A DNA stretch of 10,794 nucleotides from the NCBI GenBank assembly GCA_027353395.1, contig DAIEHU010000060.1, positions 1 through 10,794 on the forward strand, read 5' to 3'. This document shows, in pieces, positions 1-6,077 of this stretch. A model generated the notes under the pieces. The model searched no databases. It had not been told where the DNA came from and worked only from the letters and a program-made list of their open reading frames with translations. The first letter of the stretch is position 1, and each line of letters opens with the position of its first letter. This stretch comes from Desulfobacteraceae bacterium (GTDB taxonomy: Bacteria; Desulfobacterota; Desulfobacteria; Desulfobacterales; Desulfosalsimonadaceae). Position numbers and translations under genes: made by a program.

Positions 1-1
1 G

Positions 2-499
2 GCCATGCTTGCGGATGATAACATGGAAAGCGCAAGGGTGATCATGCGGCGGCTCATGTGGAGTTTAAATGATGAATCCGGCGGTATCGGTTGGGGCGCT
101 CCTGAAGCCATGGGCGAAATTATGGCCCGGAGCCTGCGGTTGGCCGATGAATTTTCCCGCATTTTAAGGTCGTATGTTTGCCAGGATGAAAATTTTCTAG
201 AGCATGAGATGCTTCAGCGTGGGGCGCTCTGGGGTATCGGCCGTCTGGCGGAGGCGTATCCAAACCATTTAAGTCAGACGGATAGCCATTTATTGCCATT
301 TCTGGGATCCGAGGATGCCATTCACCGAGGTTATGCGGCCTGGGCTCTGGGTAATTTAAAATCTGGTAAAGCAGCGCCCCTGATTGAAAATTTATTTAAA
401 GACATTCATCAAGTCGTATTTTTTGATGGCTTCCATCTCCGGAAGCTGCCGGTGAGCTTTTTAGCCAGGCAGGCATGGATGCGAATTTCCGGTTTGTGA
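2..499 (+). CDS. HEAT-repeat protein, 3' part (5' end outside window)
   Basis: The reading frame is open to the left window edge, so the ATG at 5 is probably internal and the N-terminus is missing; at least 164 residues are visible. The protein is alpha-helical, with HEAT-like repeats around residues 12-45, 68-88 (RGALWGIGRLAEAYP) and 105-131 (HRGYAAWALGNLKSGKAAP), numbered from the ATG at 5. Such repeats form a superhelical scaffold for protein-protein contacts, and no catalytic motif is visible. The pattern resembles a HEAT-repeat family I recall from sulfate reducers (annotated as DVU0298 family); that label is from memory and unverified. No signal peptide or membrane segment is visible in the part present. 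The next gene starts 45 nt after the TGA with its own ribosome binding site, so the two may be co-transcribed. The partner of this protein cannot be deduced from sequence. Confidence 0.75.
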   Translation, partial: AMLADDNMESARVIMRRLMWSLNDESGGIGWGAPEAMGEIMARSLRLADEFSRILRSYVCQDENFLEHEMLQRGALWGIGRLAEAYPNHLSQTDSHLLPFLGSEDAIHRGYAAWALGNLKSGKAAPLIENLFKDIHQVVFFDGFHLRKLPVSFLARQAWMRISGL

Positions 500-544
500 A
501 TCCTGCTGTAACAACACCATCACCTCAAAATAAAAGGACAGGCC

Positions 545-1516
545 ATGTTTGTACTTGGATTGCAGGGGAGCCCCCGGAAAAAAAAAGGGAACACCAATTA
601 TCTGCTCACGTCCTTTTTGGACGAACTCCAGAAAAAAGGCGCTGAAACCTTAGTTATCCATGTGACGGACAAACTGATCAAACCCTGCATCGGGTGTGGA
701 AATTGTGAGCGAAAAGGAGTTTGTTCCATCAAAGACGATGACATGACAAAAGAGATATTTCCGCTCCTGCGCCGGGCGGATGCGGTGGTTATGGCGACGC
801 CGATTTATTTTTACAATGCCACCGCCCAGTTGAAAGCCCTGATTGACCGCACCCAGACGTTGTGGTCGCGGAAATACAAGCTGGGACTCACCGATCCGGG
901 CCGTCCGGATCGCAAGGGTATCCTTCTGGCGGTGGGCGCAACCAAAGGGAAAAATCTGTTTGAGGGCATGGCCCTGACGGCAAAGTATTTTTTTGACGCC
1001 ATTGGCGCGGATTTTCACAGCCAGTTGACCTATGCCCGGATTGAAAATTTCGGGGATATGGAGCGTCATGAAACCATGAATGCGGATATTCAAAAGGAAG
1101 TCGAACGGTTGACGCCTTTATTGAAGAGAAAGAAAATCTTATTCGCCTGCCGGGAAAACGCTTGCCGCAGCCAGATGGCATCCGCGTTCGCTCACTATCA
1201 TGCCGGAGGAGAAATTGACGCCTTCAGCGCGGGCAGCACACCGGCGGCGGCCATTAATCCGCTCATGGAAGAAGCCATGCGGGAATCGGGTATTGATGTG
1301 GCGTTTCGGATTCCCCGCGCCATTGAAACAGTGGTGGCCCAGACACGGCCGGATATGGTCATCACTATGGGTTGCGGAGAAGAATGCCCGTTCATCCCCG
1401 GGGTGCAGTATGAAAATTGGGATATTCCGGACCCGGCCGGAAAACCCATTGAATTTATGAGAACGGTCCGGGACGAGATTGAAAAGCGGGTGAAGGATTT
1501 AATTGACAGATTGTAA
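545..1516 (+). CDS. Iron-sulfur flavoprotein fused to ArsC/LMW-phosphatase-like domain
   Basis: A 323-residue cytoplasmic two-domain protein. Residues 1-185 are a flavodoxin-like NAD(P)H-dependent FMN reductase domain: LGLQGSPRKKGNT-type phosphate loop at 4-18, then a compact cysteine motif C48-x2-C51-x2-C54-x5-C60 as in Isf-type iron-sulfur flavoproteins, where it carries a [4Fe-4S] cluster, then ATPIYFYNATAQLKALIDR. Residues 197-323 match the low-molecular-weight phosphatase/arsenate reductase fold: P-loop C202-x5-R208 (CRENACRS), MGCGEECP with C277 and C281, and the acid motif D296-P297. Family ArsC proteins reduce arsenate to arsenite through a cysteine relay; the GCGxxCP form is the one I know from actinobacterial and related enzymes rather than the plasmid pI258 type. 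The start is supported by AAGGA at 534-538. Arsenate reduction with electrons from the attached flavin/Fe-S module is an inference; a disulfide reductase or phosphatase role is also possible. No arsenic transporter or ArsR regulator is in the window. Confidence 0.88.
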   Translation: MFVLGLQGSPRKKKGNTNYLLTSFLDELQKKGAETLVIHVTDKLIKPCIGCGNCERKGVCSIKDDDMTKEIFPLLRRADAVVMATPIYFYNATAQLKALIDRTQTLWSRKYKLGLTDPGRPDRKGILLAVGATKGKNLFEGMALTAKYFFDAIGADFHSQLTYARIENFGDMERHETMNADIQKEVERLTPLLKRKKILFACRENACRSQMASAFAHYHAGGEIDAFSAGSTPAAAINPLMEEAMRESGIDVAFRIPRAIETVVAQTRPDMVITMGCGEECPFIPGVQYENWDIPDPAGKPIEFMRTVRDEIEKRVKDLIDRL

Positions 1517-1602
1517 ATACATTTTCACGCCGCCGCTGACAGAAAACCAGGGTTTCCGTTCGGGCACCAAGCATGAAAGAGATTGATCATGTGAAAAAGC
1601 GG

Positions 1603-1700
1603 TAATAATTCCATTTTGCATTTAAGATGGCACCAAGGCGGCAAGAAGAAGGCGACGCAGCCAACGCAGATGCCGCTTGAATGCGAATTGGAATAATAAC
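1603..1700. repeat. MITE-like inverted-repeat element, about 100 bp
   Basis: Imperfect terminal inverted repeats flank about 50 bp. The left arm (1603-1626) and the reverse complement of the right arm (1676-1699) match at 19 of 24 positions, with a common core of ATTCCA-TT-GCATT-AAG. The inner part is purine-rich (AAGGCGGCAAGAAGAAGGCG). No ORF is present. Twenty-three bases of the right arm (1674-1696) recur exactly, in inverted orientation, at 5296-5318. A short palindromic unit in an intergenic gap with a dispersed copy is the signature of a non-autonomous repeat (MITE or REP-like). No target-site duplication was recognised. Confidence 0.6.
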
Positions 1701-1711
1701 TTAGCGCTTAT

Positions 1712-1774
1712 GGGGCTTATCCCCCGATTGGCGTAATCCCCTCCCTTACGGCAGGGGATTGATGGCGAATCCCC
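1712..1774 (-). other. Competing hairpins at the 3' end of the kinase gene
   Basis: The segment AGGGGATT (1753-1760) can pair with AATCCCCT at 1735-1742 (8 bp, 10-nt loop) or its core with AATCCCC at 1768-1774 (7 bp, 7-nt loop), so the two hairpins exclude each other. The two outer arms lie in a direct repeat, GATTGGCGTAATCCCC (1726-1741) and GATGGCGAATCCCC (1761-1774). A further short stem, GGGG/CCCC, is at 1712-1724. The structure overlaps the last codons and stop (1746-1748) of the minus-strand kinase gene. There is no U-tract downstream, so it is not a canonical intrinsic terminator; transcript 3'-end protection is possible. Confidence 0.35.
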
Positions 1775-3350
1775 GTTGATTCTTGAAAACCAATATTTTC
1801 CCCACGCACGCGTCCAGGCTGGCTTCGGTATCGACCGTCACATGCATGGATTCGGGAATGCCGGTGAGGGGCTCAAACCGGTTTTTAAAATATTCAAAAT
1901 GCCTGATCCTGGCATCGGAAACGGAACCCGTTTTCTCCCGCTCCAGAAGGCGTTTTTTGAGCAGATCGTCCCGCAGGACGCATTCGACAAAAATGATATC
2001 CGCATCCATGTCTTTGGCCAGACGCATGGCTTCCCTGCGATGACGCGCATAGCTGAAGGTGGCGTCCAATATCGCCGAATCGCCTTTTTCCATTTCCTTC
2101 TGAACCAGAAGCAGCAGCCGGCCATAGGTAAGGGCGGTGGCATCAACGGAATAGAGGGATGCGGATGCTTCCGGAGCAAGGCTCAAATGGATCTCATGCG
2201 GAGCTCCGAACAATCGCTTTCGAATCACATCTGAATTAAACGCCTGTATCCCGAAGATTTTGGCAAGCTCCCCTGAAATTGCGCTTTTACCTGAAGCCGG
2301 AAGTCCGCAGACCACCCAGAGCATGGGCCGGGTGAATTGCGCCGCATACTGGCAGGCCAGTTCCAGGTATTTCCGGGTTTCCGCGATGAGATGCGCCATT
2401 TCCGTGTTCGCAAGCCCGCCTTCGCCAATCCGGATGCAGTTGATCTTGCATCTCACAGCAGCCCGATAGCATTTGTAGAAATCAAGCAGAACAAAAATAT
2501 CCGAATCCATTGTCCGGCGGATATAATCCGATATCAGATTTCCGGCCATCCCGGACCAGCCTTCAAAATCCATGTCCATGGCCAGAAAAGCCAGGTCCGA
2601 GGCGATGTCCTGGAACCGGAACCGCTCATTAAATTCAATGCAGTCAATAATCTCTATTCCGTCATCCGTAAAATAGACATGGCCGGTCTTGAGATCCCCG
2701 TGGCAGTCCCGGATTTTTCCGCCGCGGACCCGTTCATCAAACAGCGATTTCCGGCGGTGTAAAAAGGAACGCACGGCGGCGCGGATGATTTGAAACACGC
2801 GGTCATCAAGCACCTGCCCGGAAAAAGGGGCCATCTGCCGGAAATTTTCTTCACAGTTTTCGACCACGGTTTCCCATGCGCCGGGGCCTGTGGACCGGGT
2901 ATCCGGGTCCGTCCGGGTATAAAAATCCGTCAATATGCCGGACAGGTTTATCATATCGGCGAGACCCAGCTTCCTCTCCCTCAACAAATGCGTCATGGCG
3001 GCATTTTCCGGAAGCTGGCGCATCTTCACCTCATATTCCACAATTTCGCCCTGTCCGTCGATGCCGTATTCTCCGTTATGGCTGGTGATGGAAACCACAT
3101 CCAGATAAACATTTCGGGAGAGCCTCCGGTTCAGGGCCAGCTCCTGAAGACAAAAATGGCGGCGGTTCTCCAGGGTGGTGAAATCCAGAAATTCCAGATT
3201 GAGGGGCTTTTTGATTTTATAGACATAATCGCCGGTCAGGAACACTTTTGAAATATGGGTTTCCCGTGTATCGACAGCGATTACCGGATGGGGATAAAAA
3301 GAAGGATGCATCATTTGCGCAAAAAACGCTGTTTGTCCGGAATTATCCAT
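1746..3350 (-). CDS. Bifunctional APH-like kinase / P-loop ATPase
   Basis: A 534-residue soluble protein with two kinase-type domains. Residues about 25-335 form an aminoglycoside-phosphotransferase-like fold, with a probable nucleotide-binding lysine in VYKIKKP (43-49), the catalytic loop CHGDLKTGHV (216-225) with D219, and the metal-site segment IDCIEFNE (235-242) with D236. Residues 343-525 form a zeta-toxin/AAA_33-type ATPase with Walker A GLPASGKS (349-356), FNSDVIRKRLFG (371-382), and ILDATFSYARHRREA (427-441). This order and length match proteins routinely annotated as bifunctional aminoglycoside phosphotransferase/ATP-binding proteins; the true substrate is not known and antibiotic resistance should not be assumed. 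Start choice is weak: the first ATG lacks a good Shine-Dalgarno sequence, and Met13/Met14 are alternatives. It lies 51 nt downstream of the barrel-protein gene without a terminator, so it is probably the last gene of the operon. Confidence 0.88.
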   Translation of the reverse strand: MDNSGQTAFFAQMMHPSFYPHPVIAVDTRETHISKVFLTGDYVYKIKKPLNLEFLDFTTLENRRHFCLQELALNRRLSRNVYLDVVSITSHNGEYGIDGQGEIVEYEVKMRQLPENAAMTHLLRERKLGLADMINLSGILTDFYTRTDPDTRSTGPGAWETVVENCEENFRQMAPFSGQVLDDRVFQIIRAAVRSFLHRRKSLFDERVRGGKIRDCHGDLKTGHVYFTDDGIEIIDCIEFNERFRFQDIASDLAFLAMDMDFEGWSGMAGNLISDYIRRTMDSDIFVLLDFYKCYRAAVRCKINCIRIGEGGLANTEMAHLIAETRKYLELACQYAAQFTRPMLWVVCGLPASGKSAISGELAKIFGIQAFNSDVIRKRLFGAPHEIHLSLAPEASASLYSVDATALTYGRLLLLVQKEMEKGDSAILDATFSYARHRREAMRLAKDMDADIIFVECVLRDDLLKKRLLEREKTGSVSDARIRHFEYFKNRFEPLTGIPESMHVTVDTEASLDACVGKILVFKNQRGFAINPLP

Positions 3351-3401
3351 TGGCGAAAACCGTCCGTGCCATATGCTCCGTCTGCTGCGAAACTATCGCC
3401 C

Positions 3402-3932
3402 CTACCAGATAAAACCGATCCCGATATTGTAAACAAACCGGCCGTTATCAAAATTGTCACCGGCTTTACTGGTGCTTTTGAAAAAAAACTCATATTCCAC
3501 CATGCCTAAAATAAATGTGGTGGAATTGGCGAAAAACTTCACCCCTGTCTGGGGGCCGGCGACGAATTGCTCTTCCAGGGTATCCCCATACAAATAACCG
3601 ACATTGGCGCCGACAAATGGATAAAGCGCCGCGATATTGAAATGATAATCAATTCCAAACCGGGTACCGCCGTTCCAGAGGCCACTACTGCCTGACGTTT
3701 TACTGTATGAAATATCCTGACGGATCAATGCCTCGAAGTTATCCGTTAAAAAATATCCCAGGCTGCCTGAAGCCGCGAAAATGGTGCCGTCAAAACGTGC
3801 GTCGCTGGTGCCGTTTCCGCTTAAAATCAACTCCTTGTGTTCCTTCTGAAACGCCTCCGCATTCCGCGTTACCCCATGCAACGCAAGACCAACCACAAAC
3901 ATAACCATCACATATGAAAACACCTTTTTCAT
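3402..3932 (-). CDS. Outer-membrane beta-barrel protein
   Basis: A 176-residue precursor. The start is set by AAGGAGG six bases upstream of this ATG; the ATG 33 nt further upstream has no such site and would spoil the signal peptide. Residues 1-27 are a Sec signal: MKK, a hydrophobic stretch, then a cleavage site NAEA|FQ. The mature part of about 149 residues alternates polar and hydrophobic residues, is rich in glycine and aromatics (SLGYFLTDNFEALIRQDISY, YPFVGANVGYLYGD, FILGMVEYEFFF) and ends in an aromatic residue (NIGIGFIW), as expected for recognition by the Bam machinery. The size fits an eight-stranded barrel of the OmpA/OmpW-like class; pore activity is not shown. It sits between two nucleotide-binding proteins in the same direction, which is an unusual place for a barrel protein. 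Function unknown. Confidence 0.82.
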   Translation of the reverse strand: MKKVFSYVMVMFVVGLALHGVTRNAEAFQKEHKELILSGNGTSDARFDGTIFAASGSLGYFLTDNFEALIRQDISYSKTSGSSGLWNGGTRFGIDYHFNIAALYPFVGANVGYLYGDTLEEQFVAGPQTGVKFFANSTTFILGMVEYEFFFKSTSKAGDNFDNGRFVYNIGIGFIW

Positions 3933-3938
3933 AAATAA

Positions 3939-3945
3939 CCTCCTT
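3939..3945 (-). promoter_or_regulatory. Strong Shine-Dalgarno site of the barrel-protein gene
   Basis: The minus strand reads AAGGAGG here, followed by a 6-nt spacer and ATG. It is the strongest ribosome binding site in the window and decides the start in favour of position 3932. Confidence 0.85.
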
Positions 3946-3963
3946 AATTTAATACGATATCTC

Positions 3964-3996
3964 AAAAAATGGGGGGATCCCGGCGTCCGGATGCCG
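3964..3996 (-). terminator. Weak candidate terminator or processing hairpin
   Basis: A near-perfect 16-nt palindrome at 3981-3996 (plus strand CGGCGTCCGGATGCCG, one mismatched pair) lies just after the stop of the cytidylate-kinase-like gene. On the minus strand it is followed, after 11 nt that include a run of C, by six U (3964-3969). The distance between stem and U-tract is too long for a textbook terminator. It could lower or separate expression between the kinase-like gene and the barrel gene. Confidence 0.25.
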
Positions 3997-4005
3997 AATT
4001 AAGGC

Positions 4006-4758
4006 TCAGCCTTGGTTAAACCGGCTATGATACAGTGTTCCGATGGCATTCGCAGCAGCATCCATATCCCGGACATAATCGAAATTGAGTACCATGTCAA
4101 ATTCATGAGCGGGAGCGCTGGTTTTTCCATGCGCTTTGCGGAAGAACTCCGCCTGCTCCTGATCCGTCTGCATTATAATTTGTCTTGCTTTTTTTTCGTC
4201 AACCGCCAGTGTTTTTGCAATATTGCGCGCCCTCAGATCCATGGAACCGATGCAACGCACCGAAAAAACCTTGGATCTTGGCAGCATTAAGTGGATGCCC
4301 CGGCCAACAAAAATTGTTTCTTCCGTGCGGGCCAGAAAAAAAGCCGTCATGAAAAGCTGCCGGGCGTAATCCGTAAGATCAAAGGCCCGATCCCCCAGCA
4401 GCAGGCACAGGATTTCCTTCAACCAGCCGGGCCGCCGCTCATCAAACGTTTGAATGCTCTCCCGGCTCAATTGGGTGTCATTGGATATATATTCAATGAG
4501 TTGCCGGTCAATCACCCGGCGATTCAGATTTTTGCCGACAATTTCGGCCAGGGCAAGCGCTCCTACGCCGATATTCCTTGAAAAACAGATGGCCGGGAAA
4601 ATTTCCGCATTCAGTGTTTCCATTTTCTGGCGGATGTCATCCAGATTCATCTGGCTGACATATTCCATGGCCAGTTGGCTGATTTTGCGCTGGCCTTTCC
4701 AGTATGTTTCAATGTCTCGGTCCATATCCTTCCCGGTTTGGTTTTTGTTTGCCATCAT
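4006..4758 (-). CDS. Cytidylate-kinase-like family protein
   Basis: A 250-residue cytoplasmic protein. Residues 56-245 resemble the cytidylate-kinase-like family: AICFSRNIGVGALALAEIVG (56-75) at the P-loop position, RVIDRQLIEY (81-90) matching the family's YDKELI segment, FVGRGIHLML (150-159), and SVRCIGSMDLRARNI (166-180) followed by DEKKARQIIMQTDQEQAEFF, the lid-like region. The P-loop is degenerate: the usual GSGG followed by a conserved basic/hydroxyl pattern reads GVGA with no lysine, so classic nucleotide phosphorylation is doubtful. Residues 1-50 are an additional charged helical extension. The ATG at 4758 has AAGGA five bases upstream; the second ATG directly after it is an alternative. 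It begins 36 nt after the stop of the zinc-ribbon gene, indicating an operon. Substrate unknown; a regulatory nucleotide-binding role is possible. Confidence 0.8.
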   Translation of the reverse strand: MMANKNQTGKDMDRDIETYWKGQRKISQLAMEYVSQMNLDDIRQKMETLNAEIFPAICFSRNIGVGALALAEIVGKNLNRRVIDRQLIEYISNDTQLSRESIQTFDERRPGWLKEILCLLLGDRAFDLTDYARQLFMTAFFLARTEETIFVGRGIHLMLPRSKVFSVRCIGSMDLRARNIAKTLAVDEKKARQIIMQTDQEQAEFFRKAHGKTSAPAHEFDMVLNFDYVRDMDAAANAIGTLYHSRFNQG

Positions 4759-4794
4759 AGATTTCCTTTTTTCCTGCCATTTGATTGCAGGTCA

Positions 4795-5286
4795 TTACAA
4801 ATCATACAGCCGGTCATCCCGCCGGGGCGGCCGTCTTCGGGCGGCCTTGTTTTTTCCTTTTTTGCCGGGCAGAATGAAAGGCTCCTCATTCCCCATCGCG
4901 TCTCCCATCTCCGCCTCAACCGTTTCCGGGTCTTCACCGTTTTCCATCCGCTGAAGGGCCTCCTCCATCCCCCGGCCAAGGCCCAGACCGGTCATATCCG
5001 TCAGCCGGCGCATGAGTTTTGCGGCAGCCTTGGGATCATCCTCGGAAATGGTTTCCGCTTCCCTGGCCAGCATCATCATGGCCTGTTCCATTTTGGTCTC
5101 ATCCAGGGGAAAATCATCATTCGAATTTTCCTGGGCCTTGCCGGTCACGGCGAACCGGGACAACTGGCGGGTCAGCTTCTGGTTGCTGCATTCTGGACAA
5201 CCGGGGGCCGTTGTCGTGTTAACGGTTCTGGAAAAAAAATTAAATACCGTGTGACAGTTCCGGCAATAAAATTCATATACAGGCAT
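4795..5286 (-). CDS. FmdB-type zinc-ribbon protein
   Basis: A 163-residue protein with an N-terminal zinc ribbon of the FmdB/CxxC_CxxC_SSSS type: MPVYEFYC8RNC11 and, after a short beta-hairpin, PGC30PEC33, the two knuckles that bind one Zn2+. The start MPxYEF is characteristic of the family. The middle (residues 60-130) is acidic and helical with many methionines (MEQAMMMLAREAETI, KLMRRLTDMTGLGLG), and the C-terminus is basic and disordered (GKKGKNKAARRRPPRRDDR), which suggests nucleic-acid or ribosome contact. The first family member was named as a putative regulator of formamidase, but the general role is unknown. The ribosome binding site AAGGA lies 7 nt upstream. It is the first gene of the minus-strand operon and is divergent from the MarR gene. 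Confidence 0.87.
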   Translation of the reverse strand: MPVYEFYCRNCHTVFNFFSRTVNTTTAPGCPECSNQKLTRQLSRFAVTGKAQENSNDDFPLDETKMEQAMMMLAREAETISEDDPKAAAKLMRRLTDMTGLGLGRGMEEALQRMENGEDPETVEAEMGDAMGNEEPFILPGKKGKNKAARRRPPRRDDRLYDL

Positions 5287-5295
5287 GGCGTATCC

Positions 5296-5318
5296 TTATT
5301 CCAATTCGCATTCAAGCG
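5296..5318. repeat. Solo arm of the 1603-1700 repeat element
   Basis: These 23 bases are an exact inverted copy of 1674-1696. The copy ends inside the leader of the zinc-ribbon gene and abuts its AAGGA ribosome binding site. Sequence on either side does not match the other copy. A small hairpin TCATC-TTT-GATGA (5319-5331) follows directly. This is probably a truncated or half-size relic of the same element. Confidence 0.6.
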
Positions 5319-5346
5319 TCATCTTTGATGATCCTTGCATGATGCG

Positions 5347-5355
5347 TTTATACCA
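5347..5355 (-). promoter_or_regulatory. Extended -10 promoter for the zinc-ribbon operon
   Basis: The minus strand reads TGGTATAAA, an extended -10 (TGnTATAAA), about 60 nt upstream of the zinc-ribbon start. The -35 region at normal spacing (CATACA) is poor, as is common with extended -10 promoters. A TTGACA further upstream (5393-5398, minus) has a poor -10 and is a weaker alternative. Confidence 0.4.
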
Positions 5356-5451
5356 TATTTTCATGTTTCTGTATGCCAAAAATCACGCCCCGTGTCAATT
5401 TACCCCTGTTTCCATAATCCAGGCCTTCCTCTTCCCGGCCCTAAAATTTTA

Positions 5452-5492
5452 TTGACAGGAATTCCGGTAAGGATTTATAGTTCGTATACAAA
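5452..5492 (+). promoter_or_regulatory. MarR-gene promoter overlapping a palindromic operator
   Basis: A perfect -35 TTGACA (5452-5457) is followed at 18 bp by TATAGT (5476-5481). Overlapping the -10 end and the ribosome binding site is the palindrome TTCGTATACAAA (5481-5492, five of six pairs), typical of MarR-family operators. An 8-bp direct repeat AAGGATTT flanks it at 5469-5476 and 5491-5498, 22 bp (two helical turns) apart. The position implies autorepression of the regulator. The AAAGGA at 5490-5495 is the gene's Shine-Dalgarno site. Confidence 0.65.
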
Positions 5493-5503
5493 GGATTTGC
5501 ATT

Positions 5504-5926
5504 ATGCCGAAACTGCCTGAAGACCTGCCGGAATGCATGGTATTTCTGCTGGGAAAAGCCTATCAGAAAGCCCACGCCAATTTTAAGAAACAGTTAAAGC
5601 CCTATGGCCTCACCAATATGCAGCACCTGGTGCTGGAAGGCCTGTGGTATCAGGAAGGTATGACCGCCGCGGAACTGGGAAAACTCCTCATCATGGACAA
5701 GGCCACAGTGTCCGGTGTGCTAGATCGCATGGTGGAAACCGGATGGATCGAGAAACGGCAGGATCCGGACGATGGCCGCATTCAGCGCCTGTTCCCTTCG
5801 GAAAAAGCAGGACAACTGAAAGAACGGCTGGTTGGCGAGAGAAAAAAAGCCAACCAGCAGATATTAAAAAAATTTACCATGGAAGAACAGCTCCTTTTCA
5901 AACGCCTGCTCCGAGACCTGATCTAA
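5504..5926 (+). CDS. MarR-family transcriptional regulator
   Basis: A 140-residue winged-helix regulator of normal MarR length. N-terminal helices (residues 5-35) and the C-terminal helix (104-138) form the dimer interface; the helix-turn-helix lies at 38-80 (MTAAELGKLLIMDKATVSGVLDRMVETGWI) and the wing at 84-98 with DPDDGRIQRLF, a form of the family's DxRxxR wing motif. MarR proteins bind palindromes as dimers and usually let go on binding a small ligand. A palindrome overlaps its own promoter, and a related site precedes the acyl-CoA dehydrogenase gene 151 nt downstream, so an acyl-CoA or fatty/aromatic acid ligand is a reasonable inference but not shown. AAAGGA eight bases upstream supports the ATG. 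Confidence 0.93.
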   Translation: MPKLPEDLPECMVFLLGKAYQKAHANFKKQLKPYGLTNMQHLVLEGLWYQEGMTAAELGKLLIMDKATVSGVLDRMVETGWIEKRQDPDDGRIQRLFPSEKAGQLKERLVGERKKANQQILKKFTMEEQLLFKRLLRDLI

Positions 5927-5998
5927 CGCCGCCGGATTTGCGAATCGTTTCCGCATCGGGACATGCTTTCCCATACCGGCGACGTGTCGGCTGTTCTT

Positions 5999-6011
5999 GT
6001 TCGCACACAAA
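5999..6011 (+). promoter_or_regulatory. Second candidate MarR operator
   Basis: GTTCGCACACAAA here matches GTTCGTATACAAA at 5480-5492 in 11 of 13 positions; both differences are C for T. It lies in the 151-nt gap between the MarR and acyl-CoA dehydrogenase genes, 67 nt before the dehydrogenase start. No good promoter is visible at this site, so it may act as a roadblock or control a weak internal promoter. Confidence 0.4.
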
Positions 6012-6077
6012 CTAAAAACCATACCCAACTGGGCCTTTACCCACAAACCATTACCACACATAAAGGAGACGCCAACC

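Noticed and set aside
650..1181. Minus-strand ORFs of 147 and 97 codons
   Set aside because: They lie within the flavoprotein-ArsC gene and translate to low-complexity, motif-free sequence.
2337..3251. Plus-strand ORFs of 141 and 153 codons
   Set aside because: Both are shadows of the bifunctional kinase gene, which carries intact catalytic motifs on the other strand.
1746..3350. Antibiotic-resistance kinase
   Set aside because: The N-terminal domain has the aminoglycoside-phosphotransferase fold, but the two-domain architecture is a widespread housekeeping-type family with no shown resistance activity.
3933..3965. Upstream start of the barrel protein
   Set aside because: It would place a charged 11-residue extension before the signal peptide, and AAGGAGG lies inside that extension at the right distance for the internal ATG.
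4675..5328. Plus-strand ORF of 217 codons
   Set aside because: It is antisense to the zinc-ribbon gene and the start of the cytidylate-kinase-like gene, both with clear family motifs and ribosome binding sites; its protein has no recognisable motif.
5375..5398. Sigma-54 promoter upstream of the zinc-ribbon gene
   Set aside because: TTTTTGGCAT on the minus strand gives a TGGCA element but no TGC at the required spacing.
5997..6077. Longer N-terminus for the acyl-CoA dehydrogenase
   Set aside because: The upstream ATG lacks a ribosome binding site, would add 27 residues not typical of the family and would overlap the second operator; AAAGGAG supports 6078.
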